Counted from the stretch's first letter, positions 27,035 to 39,287 are shown. The stretch is DNA of 64,000 bases from Apostichopus japonicus (GCF_037975245.1 NC_092583.1:10514764-10578763); one strand, 5' to 3'. The notes: generated by a model from the sequence alone, not told the origin. A program made the numbers and translations.

Positions 27035-27607
27035 AGGATTGGTCCAATTGTCATACATGTTTATGTTATATGAAAGAGGACAATAACAGAAACACAATGG
27101 TGAAAAAACTGTTCAAATATCTTTTTCGGTTAAAGAGATATTCAAGTGTAAAGTTTTATCAGATTGAATGTGTAGAAATGCTGAAATCTGACTAGCTGTG
27201 ATGTCACATCCTCACATTCCGGAAAGTCCTTGTTTGTTTTCTAAATATTTTGTGAGATTTTATAACTTTCAACCGAAATATATGTCAGGAGATCTCATAT
27301 TTGTCAAAGGAAGTATTTGAGATTAAACATCTGAAGAATTTTTGATTATATTATTTTCAAATGTGTTAAAAATGTAAATAATTTTTAAAGAAATATATTC
27401 ACACATGTTAAGGAAGTGAGGATGTGACATCACACCCAGCTCACAGTAAGTCTTTCTACACCAGTCATTTTCAAAAAAAAATTGATATCTTCAAAGTGTC
27501 ATATCTCCTTAACAGAGCATGCTATCATGGTAGTTTCTTCACTGTTCCTTTTGTCTTTTTGTGCTCTTTCATGCAAAATAGACATGTCAAACACCTGAAC
27601 CAATCCT
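27035..27607. mobile_element. TTAA-flanked palindromic MITE (573 bp)
   Basis: Bounded by TTAA on both sides (27031-27034 and 27608-27611). Termini AGGATTGGT and ACCAATCCT (the latter read through GAACCAATCCT) are inverted. Internal subterminal inverted repeats also pair: GTGATGTCACATCCTCAC near 27200 with GTGAGGATGTGACATCAC near 27417. TTAA targets are typical of piggyBac-type elements, but the termini are not the usual CCC/GGG, so the superfamily is uncertain. Lies just downstream of Ig gene D. Confidence 0.7.
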
Positions 27608-27611
27608 TTAA

Positions 27612-27925
27612 CGAACAGAAGATGTAGTGTGCAACATCAAAATTAATTGCTTTCTTCATCGAAGGAACTGTTCACACTTTTACAATATATTGTTCATATA
27701 TCTCTAGATATCCGTGTTTGAATGTAAACTATTTTCCATTGCTCTACAAAGTAGATCACAGTGATGTCATCCTGACAGATATTCGCCAGGATTTTCATTT
27801 ATTTATCAAATTGATTTTTTCGTCATTTTGAATTTTATTACTACGCTAATTTTTTTTCTTATGTAGGCGCTGACCGGCGGTCAATTTAGGAAGTGATACG
27901 CGCTACTACAAATAAACACATAAGC

Positions 27926-27958
<33 letters not shown>

Positions 27959-30321
27959 TCCCATCTATTGCCAGAGAGCTAACTCCCATTAACAGATGGG
28001 TGCACTTAAATATAACTTAGGGTGCTTTGCTAAAGAGATAATATATTTCTAATTAGCACGTGCTCAACATGTGCAGTAGGTACAAAAATGTGTTTAGATT
28101 GTAAACTAATTATATAAAGAGATGAAACATTTAGCATGAACGTTTTAACGAAATACATTTTTAGTTATTGGATAACTAATTTATACAATTGATGAAGAAA
28201 AAACGCAGCCCTCTCCAGCTCATTTGACATGACAACATTGAACTCATAAAAGTTTTAAATTTTAATTCACAAAGTTTGGAAAAAATGATGGTGCAAATTC
28301 TATTAAGACTTTGTTTTGACAAAGAGATGAAAAAAAGTTTGAGCATTCAAAAAACATTGTTCCTAGGAATAACGCTTTAAATGTAACAAATGGATTAGAG
28401 TTGATGAAGTGAAAATGAATCAAGAACACACAAGCATTCTTATCACAATATTGATTATAACTGGTACATTGGAGGAAATTAATGTGACTACTGTTTTACA
28501 AGAGATTGGAGATTTACATCCTAATGGTATTTTATATTTTCTGGGGATTTTTTGTTGTTGAAATATATTGCCTAATGTCTACGGATACATCATCCTTACA
28601 AAATGAAAGAAGGAGATGGAGGGGTAAGAAGTAAAATAATAACATGGGTCTTACCGTCTAGCAACAAGGAATGAGTGTAAAATCGAGAACGTTCGTTGGC
28701 TTGCGTGTTCATTCTTTATAAATGCCCGTTTTAATATCCCCTCCTACCCCACAAGATCCTTATTTCTATTTTATTTTTCATATTACTGTGTACTTTTAAA
28801 CGTAAATTGTCAAAAGGTCAAGGAGACCCTGGGTAAAAGTTAAAACTGTTACCACTTGTGCGAAAAGATACATGTTGGACAAACAATCGGACATGTCTGG
28901 TCTTTTCGAACAGTGTAATGGTTGAAAGGTAATAAAGATACTGAGACTATAAAATGGCACGGTCGCCAAAAAAAAAGAAGTAAAACCTTTGGATCTTTCT
29001 ATTCAGACTGAGTTGGATTCTCTGTTATATTTACCTTACGTTGTTAAATATCCGAAAGTAGAAATTAAATGATAAAGTCATTAAACATATTGACGCTAAT
29101 GAATTTAAACATAGTTGCTTAGTAATATTAATATAAGCTCCCTGTGTACTTTCAAATTAGTATTACGATGAATATGCTTTCGTCGTATAGATTTCAAGTG
29201 TTTGAAATAAATGGAGGGCTTTGTTTTTCAATAGCAATAGCCCTCATTATACACATCCATGACAAGGAAGATAAAGTGGCTGCTTTGTTCCAAATGTAAG
29301 CGTTTAATTTAGTACAGTTTACCTAGAACAAGGAAGTTAAAATAACCTAACAACACACTATGATGTTATAAAATGATAATTGAAAGCCTTAGGTTTTGCA
29401 AAAATGATGTCACGAAATATGATGTTGTACATCAATATCACGAAATTTCAATTCTATGACAAAAATATTCAAAATGAGCAAAAATCATTCCAAAATTATG
29501 ATGAGAAAACCGATGCTCTCTAATGTTTGTTGCCTGTTACCTTTGAAGCGTTTACGTTTCGATCATGTTACCTTTTGATTTTTCTGTTATTTACTGAGCA
29601 AAAGGATGTTAGATTCATTTACTGATTAAACATTCTCATGAGCTTGATTTTATTTTTCATTACGTTGTAATTCTGTGCGATATCGTCTAATATAGTAGGA
29701 ATTTTTTAATGATATATAGGTCACCATTGATATAGAAACACTGTTCATTTAAATGCAGTAACATACGAATAATTTAACTTTTGTACGCTCAATAGGCATT
29801 AAATTAACCTTTTAATGGCAATGACGTTTATTTTTAATGTGAACTTAAAAAGACTAACAGTTGAGGGGATACTTAAGACAAAAAACAGTTAAGAATTAGT
29901 TTAGCACATTGTAACATAACATCATACAAACAATTCTGCTTATTACTTGGTTAAATACAAATGCGTAAAACAACAAAATACGTGCATTATTCCATGCGTC
30001 AAGACTTCAGATTCACCAAGCGACGAAACTCAAGGGGAAAGAAATAACGCTTCACCTGATAATGACACTACGAGATGAACAATATTACACACATAGCCAG
30101 TTTATATTATCATTCGTATGTGGGAATGTCAAGACTCATTTAGGGTCAAAAGAGACTGGCTTATCATAAGCCCACATAACTCACAACAAATAAACGCAGT
30201 ATCCATATTGCTATTATCATTTCCATTACAAAAGATCAAGTAATCATACACAAAAATGATCTCTTTAAGGGCATTCAGATTGGTACCATTTGTAAGCCAC
30301 TGATAGGCTGGTACTTTAACG
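27612..30321. other. Spacer between convergent Ig genes
   Basis: No coding signal in 2.7 kb of AT-rich DNA. A (GT)n microsatellite lies at 27928-27957. The 3' UTRs of the plus-strand gene D and the minus-strand gene E must lie at either edge. Confidence 0.5.
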
Positions 30322-31716
30322 TTACATCATCTGACTCGGAACGAGATATAATTGCCTGTCATAATTATACTTAGAGTTCTCAGAAATATCAGCATACTTT
30401 GCAGCTTCTTCCTCTGTATTTTGATTCAATGTTAGAGAGTGAGCATACACCTGAGGGTCGTCTTCATTAGTCTTATGCTCACCTACATGTGTACTTTCTG
30501 GTCGTATGGTAGTTGTATAAGTAGTGTTCGACCTCGGGAATTGGCCAATCGCATGAGATGATGATGGCGATGATGATGACGATGATGTTGCTAATCTACA
30601 TACGCATCGACGGCAATACAAGCGAAGTAATAACGTTACTAGTACAATGATAATACAGGAGAGAGCCAATATCATTAAATGACACAGATCGAAATGATGT
30701 GATATTACGAAATGAACACTGGCATGGTTGAAAATGTTCCTCCCACCATACGAACCACTGCAATGAAAATTTATTGATCCATCGATACTTGATCCATATT
30801 CAAATATCTTGAGCTGTAATGAATCATTGATCTTAGTGATGTTATACTGACAACTTTTCAGTGGAATATCAGTCCATTCTAGTTCAACTCCACTCACATT
30901 ACTGGTACAGGTTAGAGTAATATTTTCTCTTTTATTTGTGTCGACCGTGTAGCGAGATGGATTAATCGATACCGAGAATGTCGATAAAATCACTAATGGT
31001 CCGAAGGAACAAGATTTGCTGTAGCTCTGATAGGGAGCAGGTAAATGTTGGATTACTCTGCAGATCAAGCTGCTATTATTAGAAGAAGAATCCAGGTAGG
31101 TAGAGAATGATCGTGATTTTGAAAGCTGTCGCTCAGTGATTATTAAATCCGTGCTATTAACTTGTTTCTGTCTACCGTCCGTCTGAACGTAGAGAGATAT
31201 ATTAACAGCTGGGTCTCCTTCTTCTGTTGTACAGTTGAATTCGAACGGCACTTGTAATTGGTCGCTGAAGAACATAGGAAGTTCGTAATTGGATAAACAT
31301 CGAGGATACTCTTCTGGTGGGCTGTATATAACCTTTACGATTAAATATTTAAACACTGGATATCTACAAATGAATTTGTCTTGATTGTCTCGTGATACAT
31401 TGATAATAGTTAAAATACAAGCCGAGTCATTTCTGTTAAAGATAATATGATCTGGTAAGTATGGGATCAACGATCCATTCCTAACGTATTCTTTGTCATC
31501 TCCAGCTATATAACATTCATCAGTAATAGGTTGTTGACAGATGAGATCAATCGTATCCCCCTCAAGAACTTCATGATAAATCTTCCTACTACCTTTTGTA
31601 AAAATAAATGAACTTCTGAATCCAGTGGAGCCTTCAACCACGCATAGAACGGCCTCAATCGCAATCACAAAAATGACAGATTTTGCAAGCAAATCGTCTG
31701 CTGTATTTATCTTCAT
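30322..31716 (-). CDS. Single-exon three-Ig-domain membrane receptor (gene E)
   Basis: Putative type I cell-surface receptor, ligand unknown. The ORF is open from 31764, but a splice-acceptor-like TTTTTTTATAG lies just upstream of the ATG at 31716, so I take that as the start (464 aa) with a 5' UTR exon further upstream. Signal sequence about AKSVIFVIAIEAVLCVVEG. Numbering from 31764, Ig-like domains have cysteine pairs C76/C133, C178/C235 and C286/C335, with many N-glycosylation sites. A membrane helix at 361-383 is followed by CRRCVCR and a serine-rich stretch. The tail carries VYAHSL (Y440), KYADI (Y457) and QLYLVP (Y473), candidate SH2-docking tyrosines. These are largely conserved in the pseudogene at 36530, which suggests past selection on the tail. 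Paralogue of gene D in convergent orientation. Confidence 0.86.
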   Translation of the reverse strand: MKINTADDLLAKSVIFVIAIEAVLCVVEGSTGFRSSFIFTKGSRKIYHEVLEGDTIDLICQQPITDECYIAGDDKEYVRNGSLIPYLPDHIIFNRNDSACILTIINVSRDNQDKFICRYPVFKYLIVKVIYSPPEEYPRCLSNYELPMFFSDQLQVPFEFNCTTEEGDPAVNISLYVQTDGRQKQVNSTDLIITERQLSKSRSFSTYLDSSSNNSSLICRVIQHLPAPYQSYSKSCSFGPLVILSTFSVSINPSRYTVDTNKRENITLTCTSNVSGVELEWTDIPLKSCQYNITKINDSLQLKIFEYGSSIDGSINFHCSGSYGGRNIFNHASVHFVISHHFDLCHLMILALSCIIIVLVTLLLRLYCRRCVCRLATSSSSSSPSSSHAIGQFPRSNTTYTTTIRPESTHVGEHKTNEDDPQVYAHSLTLNQNTEEEAAKYADISENSKYNYDRQLYLVPSQMM

Positions 31717-31764
31717 TTTCGGCAAGTCTATAAAAAAATAAGGTGAGGAGAGAATTATGTTCAA

Positions 31765-33578
31765 TGATGTTTGAAATATTTTTACAGCAAATTCTGAAGT
31801 GGAAGGGCGAAATGACCAATATCAGGTGACCACTGGCATCTCAGATAAAGACATATATTATATTAGTAAAGGAAGCTATCATTCTGAAATGATTAGTAAG
31901 TGCGTGTCCACCTAAATATATACTATTGTTTTGAACGTTGTCGTTGAAATTGAACTTACAAATATGAAAATATTGATGAAAATTGTTTAAATATATTTAT
32001 GAAGATTGCAAACGAAGTGGTGATGAGAAGTGTGTGATGCTAGCTAGCAGTGCATCAAAAGCAGTATACATTTGCACTCAAAGTCACAATACATGCAAAA
32101 TAAGACCAGATTATGACATTTACTAAAACCCATAGTCAACCTTTGAAACCATTTGTGATGCTATCTAAATTAAACAAGCCTGAGAGTTTCGAATAGTGTT
32201 GTGCAGAGAGGCATATATTGCCAACGGTGTATTGAGAGCGCATAGAAATTCATACCTGTTTTCTTCTTTAATGGTATGTGCGGTAGTTGACACTTGTTTG
32301 TTTTTCGTAGACCAAACTATAAATATAGTTTCAGCACAATGCAAACAATGAAAAAGGCTGTTCAAAAACTAATCCGAACAACCGCCTCAACGAAAGTGTG
32401 ACAATGACTCTTTAACAAGAGATGTTGTTCTACACAACCCGTGAACACTTTCTATTCATCAAGACAAACAATAGTAACGGTTATAACTCATTCCATATTT
32501 GGTCGATAACATTCAAAGTGCTCAATTATTTATAAACGCTTTCGTTCTTATCTAAGTTTTAACAGTTACTTCCTTTCCCATGATGACATAAACGATTGGC
32601 ATGTATATTAGAGCTAGCCTGGATATATTACGCAGGTTTCATACATCCCTGGGAGATGTTTATACTCACGAGATTATCAAAATCTATCTTAAAGAAGGTA
32701 AGAAATTGAATTGAAGTGATAAAATGAACCCTTTCGAAACAATAAAATTTTCAGTGCTTGGCCTTCTTGTTCTTTTCATGAATGACCTCTATGAGGGCGG
32801 AGCTAACTTGAGAACATCTCACCTTCACTTCAGATTTGCCCTTTGAATCAAATTGGTTGTTAATAATTATAAAATATTGTATGTATCTATGTACCTATCT
32901 ATCTATATACCTATCTATGTACCTATCTATGTACCTATCTATGTACCTATCTATGTACCTGTCTATGTACATATCTATGTACGTATCTATGTATCTATGT
33001 ACCTATCTATGTATCTATGTACCTATCTATGTATCTATGTACCTATCTATGTATCTATGTATCTGTGTATCTATGTATATATGTATCTATGTATCTATAC
33101 ATCTATGTATCGATCCATCTATGTATCTATGTATCGATCCATCCATCTATATATCTATGTATATATGTATCGATCCATCTATGTATCGATCCATCTATGT
33201 ATCGATCCATCCATCTATGCATCTATGTATATATGCATCTATGTATCTATGTTTCGATCCATATATGTATCGATCCATCTATGTATCGATCCATCCATCT
33301 ATGTATCGATCCATCGTTCATCTACATACAAACCATGATCACAAATAATCCAGTGGTAATATTAATAACATGCTATAGGAGGCGTGATAGGAAATTTATT
33401 TTGGGGGATGGTAGTGCTTGCCCTATCAGTAATATATCTACAGATTTGGCAACGGGCCTTCTGACAACCGATATTACATTTGGTGGTCTGTTGAGTAAAT
33501 GAAAAGTGAGAAGTAAGCAAACTGTAATGAAATGTATTTTGTGAGTTTCCGAAGTGTTGTCTGTTATATAATATTTGG
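31765..33578. other. Upstream region of Ig gene E, with microsatellite
   Basis: No coding region is supported. The stretch presumably holds the promoter and 5' UTR exon of gene E. The ORFs read through 32836-33500 on the plus strand are translations of the ATCTATGT-type simple repeat and are not genes. Confidence 0.5.
32879..33318. repeat. Tetranucleotide-type microsatellite, ~440 bp
   Basis: Imperfect repeat of ATCT/ATGT units (CTATGTACCTATCTATGTAT and variants), grading rightward into CATCTATGTATCGATC variants. Three overlapping frames are open only because the repeat contains no stops. Confidence 0.92.
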
Positions 33579-34372
33579 CATGGGCGTCAGCAGGTTTCAG
33601 AAAGTGAGGGGGACACTATACTATCTAAGCGGAGCGCCACCATTGGTTGGCGCGTAGCGTACCAGAAAATTTTGGGTACATAAGACCCCCTAGATCGCAG
33701 GAGACGGCCTTCCTGAGTCGTTTTTAGTTACATCAGAACCAGATCTGTGAGGAGAAATTTTGTCTCACAAAACTAAATTCCGACAGAAAGTACTGGTAGA
33801 AAGATGCCGTTCTGACACCAAGGGAGACGAATTACACAGCGTCCATCTCAAACGATATATTTTCGGTAGTTTGGTATCATATAATATCCTGCATACAGGC
33901 AGAATACTGTCTGTAGGGCCTAAAATATATGATATTACCTTCCTGGTGGGGTCGTTGCCTTGTTTTCAAGTTGAAATGCGTCGTTGTTTTCTCTGATTCA
34001 CAGTGTAGGGCAAGGGGAATTCCATTTCTGGCGTGAAGGGGTGCTTCCACAAAACACTCTAAAACATCGTTCAAACATCGCACAAACTTTTATCAGAGGT
34101 CTCGGACGAAGCGGGGAGGGTGAATATCGGAGGAAGGGGGATAAAGGGCCAAGCACTGTTCTAATTTCCAGTGCAATTTATTGATAATGATTCTTAAGTT
34201 AGATTCTACTTGAATCAGCTCAGCAATTGTGATAGAAAATCGCGCATATGCATGTGATTTTTTTTAATAACTGCTCTGAAAAGTGGGTGGGACAAATGAT
34301 ATGATATCCCCTCCACTTTTGAAAGTGGGGGGGGGGACATGTCCCCCCGTCCCCCACCTGTTGACGCCCATG
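33579..34372. mobile_element. hAT-like MITE (794 bp) with 8-bp target duplication
   Basis: Terminal inverted repeats CATGGGCGTCAGCAGGT and ACCTGTTGACGCCCATG differ at one position. They are flanked by the perfect 8-bp duplication ATATTTGG (33571-33578 and 34373-34380), diagnostic of hAT-type insertion. It contains the GGAGCGCCACC/TTGGCGCG module near 33630 and a G run followed by CATGTCCCCCC at its right end. No transposase. Confidence 0.93.
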
Positions 34373-34604
34373 ATATTTGGTGTAACTTTGTTTAGCCATA
34401 CTTCAAATTGTTCAGATTCAGCTGCTTATTTATTCATCCACGTTTGAACGAAGTCCTTGCGTGATTGGCTTGTTGAACCCTCGTGATTTTGTGTTACGTA
34501 ATTAGTCCTCTTCAGTGTCCATTTGGTATATGTACATTATATTGGGCTCACACGAAAAAAGGACTACTGGCGTTGGTTGCGTCTACTAGTATACATTATT
34601 TTAT

Positions 34605-34647
34605 ATGCTTCTCGGCCTTTGGCTAAGATCATGTGTAGTATCTGTTC
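34605..34647 (+). pseudogene. U2 snRNA-like sequence 2
   Basis: ATGCTTCTCGGCCTTTGGCT followed by AAGATCATGTGTAGTATCTG matches the 5' end of U2 snRNA, including stem I and GTAGTA. Downstream sequence departs from canonical U2 but can form hairpins (TCCCTTCCGGAGGGA; GCCCAGGTTCTTTCTTGGGC) before an A run at about 34790. It may be a U2-derived retroelement or a decayed U2 gene. I cannot identify an Sm site with confidence. Confidence 0.6.
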
Positions 34648-35967
34648 CCTTCCGGAGGGAATGGTGATTCACACCCGACGATGATCACACAGTCACAGTC
34701 CCGATGCAAGGGGACTGGGGTTGAGAGCGGATCAGTCGTTCGGTAGTTTGGTTTTCGTGCCCAGGTTCTTTCTTGGGCGACTTTTCCTTAAAAAAAACAT
34801 TATTTTATATGCCAGATATTTAGCCATCTGGAATTACTTGTATCTTGTGAAATGGTTAGAAAGTAATGCTGTTTGTAATAGGGACCAGTTGAAGTGGGTT
34901 TTTGATGTTTTTGATGTTAAAGGGCTAAAAGAGTATTATAAGAGAATTATAAGTTTAATGCTTTCTTCGTGTGTGTTTGCTGGTTGACGTTTGTGCAATA
35001 GTAAAATTTGTCTAGCTTTTTGTGCCAAAAACAAACTATAAAATGATAACATTTTGTATTAAGTACTGTAAGTTTTCTATTTTTGTATTTCGATAGTTTT
35101 ACGTTTTACTGCGAATCGAATAAATTGCGGTGACTCCAACTTCTGTATACTTGTCCTTATTCTCGTATCGCCACGACAGTTACACAAACGTTCAAGGTTG
35201 AGGGTTTCCGTTGTGTAAGGAGGGGGGGGGGGTCTAAAAAAAAGCGAGCGATGGGTCATCATTAAGCAAACAGAAATCACACTTTACTGTACGAACAAGG
35301 GGGTTCTAATCGAAGACATGTGGGTACGTTTCAAGTCATCTTTGCGCCGGTAAAAAATGTGTGTTGTCTTGTCAACAATATCTACAAATATTTGGCAATA
35401 GGGGATTAAGAATAGAATCAATATAACCAGAGAGGCTTTCGGTTAGAGTTCTCATAGCCGGGTTTGACTGGAGTGGGTTATATTGTGAAGCTTGGCTAAT
35501 TGGTAAGAAAGCTTGGCAAAATTATTTGGAAATATCAGTGTTGTCGCAAAATTGATTGGCTGCCTTTATTTTCAAGTAAAGTTTGGATGAATTTCGTAAG
35601 TATATGGAGCTTGTGAAGAGTGTTTTTGAAAGTGCCAAGTTTTGGGGTTGGTCGGAATTAACAAAATGTTTCAAATTCGATGATGAAAATATTAGCTAAG
35701 CGGCAAAAGTTTGGAGTTTTCTTGTACGTTTACCTCGTCACAATAACGTTGTATTATAACAGGGTTTTGTAGGTATATAAATTAAACAATATTTCCTTAA
35801 TATGGTAGAACAGCCACCGTCAACGATTAAGTGCAAGTAAGAATAATATAATTCTTACCAGGGTATTATAATACAAAACATATATTATGCATAAGTTTCA
35901 CATTGGTTGGCCTATTAATGTTTTATGTCTGGAAAGAGATGAATAACAATATTTTCAGCATCAAATA

Positions 35968-36059
<92 letters not shown>

Positions 36060-36529
36060 TTACATTACGTTTTCAATTATATATAGATATAGATGTAGAA
36101 TAGATGTATGTATTGATATAGATATAGATGTATGTATGTATAAATATAGATATAGATGTATGTGTAGATATGGTTGTATGTATAGATATCGATGTATGTA
36201 TAGATGTATGTAATTAAGATACTCTTTGTTTTAAACAACTGTTTAACGTATCTTCAATGCTATCACAAATAAAAAGTATATGAACGATGTTCCACCAAAT
36301 TAGCGTACCTTTGTTAGTAGCTGGTACAGAATTGGAAAGATACTACGATCATTTGCAATTCCTAAAAGCTCCTCTGGAGTTCCAGCCATTGAATAAATCA
36401 GAAAATAATTAACCTCATAATGTTACTTTTAATAGCAACGTTATTTAATGTTCCATAATATTTACACATAATGCATCAACGCCTTTAAACTTGATATCAA
36501 CTTTAGAGCTTGAGATCAGAAAACTTCAT
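34648..36529. other. Intergenic sequence within Ig island
   Basis: No coding region supported. A short poly-A stretch follows the U2-like segment, a G run lies near 35222, and a long AT microsatellite occupies 35967-36054, with GATA/GTAT-type repeats to 36215. Confidence 0.5.
35967..36054. repeat. (AT)n microsatellite, ~88 bp
   Basis: Uninterrupted TA dinucleotide run. The apparent 66-codon ORF through it (alternating Y-I) is a repeat artefact. Confidence 0.95.
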
Positions 36530-37882
36530 TTAGTAACTGATAATGTGGTATATTTCCTCTTCATTATTCTCATCTGGAGCTAAATATAATTCCCTGTCAT
36601 ATTTAAACTTAGAATCCTCAGCAATACCAGCATATTGTTCCGTTTCTGACACTGTATATCGATGTGCAGTTATAGAGCGAGCGTACGTGGATAGATCGTC
36701 TACAGTAATTTGTTGTTGTTCTACATGTGAAGGCCCATTATTAGACGATCGGGATTGGCTCATAGTAGGAGATGATGGTGGCGAACGACTAATCCAATAG
36801 CGATATACGAGGACAATCAATAATATCAAGATGAAAATGATGATAGAGGCCGATACCACAATCATGTAGGGAGACAGATCGGAATCTGACCTTATTATAT
36901 CAATAATAGCCTGCTGGACAGTGTTACATCCTCCAAACGAACCGCTGCATTGAACAATTATTGATCCATCGATACGTGATCCATAATCGAACATTCTCAG
37001 TATCATTGAATCATTCATCCTACTGATATTATACCGCCAATCTTCCAGGGGAATGTAAATCCATTCCAATACAACTCCACTCACATTACTGGTACAGATA
37101 AGAGTAATATTTTCTCTTTTATTTGTGTTGGCTGTGTAGCGGGATGGATAAATCGATACCGAGAATGTCGGTAACTTGATATCACCAATGGTCCGAATGA
37201 ACAAGATTTGCTATAGCTTCGATAGGGAGCAGGTAACTGTTGGGTAACACTGCAGATAAAGGTAGCACCAATCTGAGTAGGTAGAAAATGATAGTGATTT
37301 TGAACGCTGCTGCTCAATCTCGATTAAATCTGTGCTGTTCAGTTGCTGATGTTGTGCATTCCTTTCAATGCAGAGGGATATATCATACGGTGGATCTCCT
37401 TCTCCTGTTGTACAGTTAAACTGGAACGGTTCTTGTCATTGGCTAACAAAGCGGGACACATGACTTTCGTAGTTAGACGTACACCGAGGGTACTTTTGAG
37501 ATGGGCTGTAAATAATCTTTAAGACTAAATATTGCAAATTTGGCTTCGTGCAGACGAAAAAGTCCTCATTGACTCGCGTTACATCGAAAATTGTTAAAAT
37601 ACAAGCTGATTCATTTCTGTTTAAGATAACATTATCTGGTATAGCAGGGCCAAATGAACCACTCCTAACATAAGTGACTCTGTCTCCCTCTATCAGACAA
37701 TCACCAGTAACATGTAAATGACATATGAGATCGATCGTGTCCCCCTCTTTGTGGTATATTCTGTAAAATTGGAATGATCTTTTGATTCCACTGGTGCCTT
37801 TAACTACTCAAAGACTGACAACTAAGGCAATCAAAGAAAAGACAGAGCTTTAAGGGAAACGTCGAACGATGGTTATCTTCAT
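36530..37882 (-). pseudogene. Decayed paralogue of Ig receptor gene E (pseudogene F)
   Basis: Alignable with gene E over its full length. The equivalent ATG is at 37880-37882, preceded by an acceptor-like TTTCTCTTCCAG as in E. Disabling changes are an in-frame TAA at codon 11, a TGA later in the signal peptide, a TGA in Ig domain 2 (after FVSQ), an ~11-base deletion near the end of domain 2 and a 5-base insertion before domain 3. From 37204 leftward the frame is open for 224 codons: Ig domain 3, membrane helix (IVVSASIIIFILILLIVLVY) and tail motifs STYARSI, EQYAGI and RELYLAP. The open 3' half could be transcribed, but no signal peptide is intact. Confidence 0.88.
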
Positions 37883-38507
37883 ATAAATTAATTGATCTTA
37901 GCTGGAAGAGAAAGATTGTAACCATATTTAACATCACTATCAAATCTGGACAACAATAGTGACCAATATTTGGAGGACGCACGAAATACTAATACCATAG
38001 TAGAAACTGGTATTTTGTTATGAAACAGAAGATTACGTGAAAATCGAATACAGATGGCGAAATTTGAAAGAGGAAGAATCTGAATGGTAAATTAAAAATT
38101 GGTATTCTTCACACAGGAGGGTAGATATCAAAATCTTATAACAAATATTTCAAGCGTTATAATGGCTCTAATGAGGAAATTTGAGTGATTCACCTCAATT
38201 AAACGTAAATTAATGCTGTACTAAGTAACACAATTTAATGTTCTTGTCAATTTCTCATTACAAACAGTAAATTACCAAATATTGTTGAATAATGCGATGT
38301 ACATTATAATCGAGGCTTGGGTTCTAAAACTGAATACTGTATCAACAATCGAGAAGATAAGAATTATACATTACCCAATTTTACGATAAGAAACTACTTG
38401 TAAATGTATTCCTTGCGTAAACACAAGCCCTTTACAATCTAAATGTTTGTGCTTTGACATTTTTTCAACCAGCATTACATGGCTACTTACAACTCCATAG
38501 TCATATA

Positions 38508-38884
38508 CAGTGGCGTAGGAAGGCACTTTTGAGTGGGGGGGGGGGGGGCTGAAGACTGATGGCCGGCCTGGGGAGGGGTCTAAGGGGAGGGGTGTCCCCC
38601 TCCCCTTTGGAAATTTTTGCATTTCCAGGTGGCCTCAGATGCAATTTGGTGCAATATAGCACACTTCAACACCCACTCCATTTTGTAAACTTAATTTTGT
38701 ATTTTCACCTGGCCTTAGATGCAATTTGGTGCTCCAAATGAGATTTTTTATCTCATTTGGAAATGAAAAAGGGGTTTTCGGACTTGCGAAGCGGGGGGGG
38801 GGGGGCGGAATGATACTTCCGCCCCTCCACATTTTTCACTGGGGGGGGGCTGGCGCCCCCAGCCCCCCGGTTCCTACGCCCTTG
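38508..38884. mobile_element. hAT-like MITE (377 bp), copy 1
   Basis: Left end CAGTGGCGTAGGAAGGC, right end TTCCTACGCCCTTG, flanked by the perfect 8-bp duplication GTCATATA (38500-38507 and 38885-38892). Contains a run of 13 G near the left end and a G/C-rich hairpin at the right end. Nearly identical copy at 59146-59543. No coding capacity. Confidence 0.93.
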
Positions 38885-39287
38885 GTCATATATTACCTCT
38901 TTATTCTTCTCACTATAGAAAATGTGATCAGAAACCTTTATTCTTTGCAACTGGAGCCTGTCGTAAATAAACTCAGAAACCTCAGAAAGGTTCAGCATTT
39001 TGCTTTGCAGTTATTGTGCGACGATTCGTATTGTCCTCGTTAAGTTGACGTAGTTTAGTAACAGCTAATCTTAGAGTCCTTAGATCATGATGATCTGAGA
39101 CTTGGGCGGACGGAACATAAAACAAACAAATTTAACAATTATATAACAATGACGGATAACAGCACAACAATAACTATAATAGGCCTATTGTCTTGGACGT
39201 TATAATCCAAAATCTGCAGATAAATCCTGACGTTCTCAGAAATACTTCTTTCTTTCTTTCATAAGAGCTATTACACTGAACAGTGTG

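Noticed and set aside
32879..33318. CRISPR-like regular repeat array
   Set aside because: It is a contiguous tetranucleotide microsatellite without unique spacers, in eukaryotic DNA.
32836..33502. Three overlapping ORFs of 160-170 codons
   Set aside because: Produced by the ATCT/ATGT microsatellite; all three frames are open and composition is Y, M, S, I, C only.
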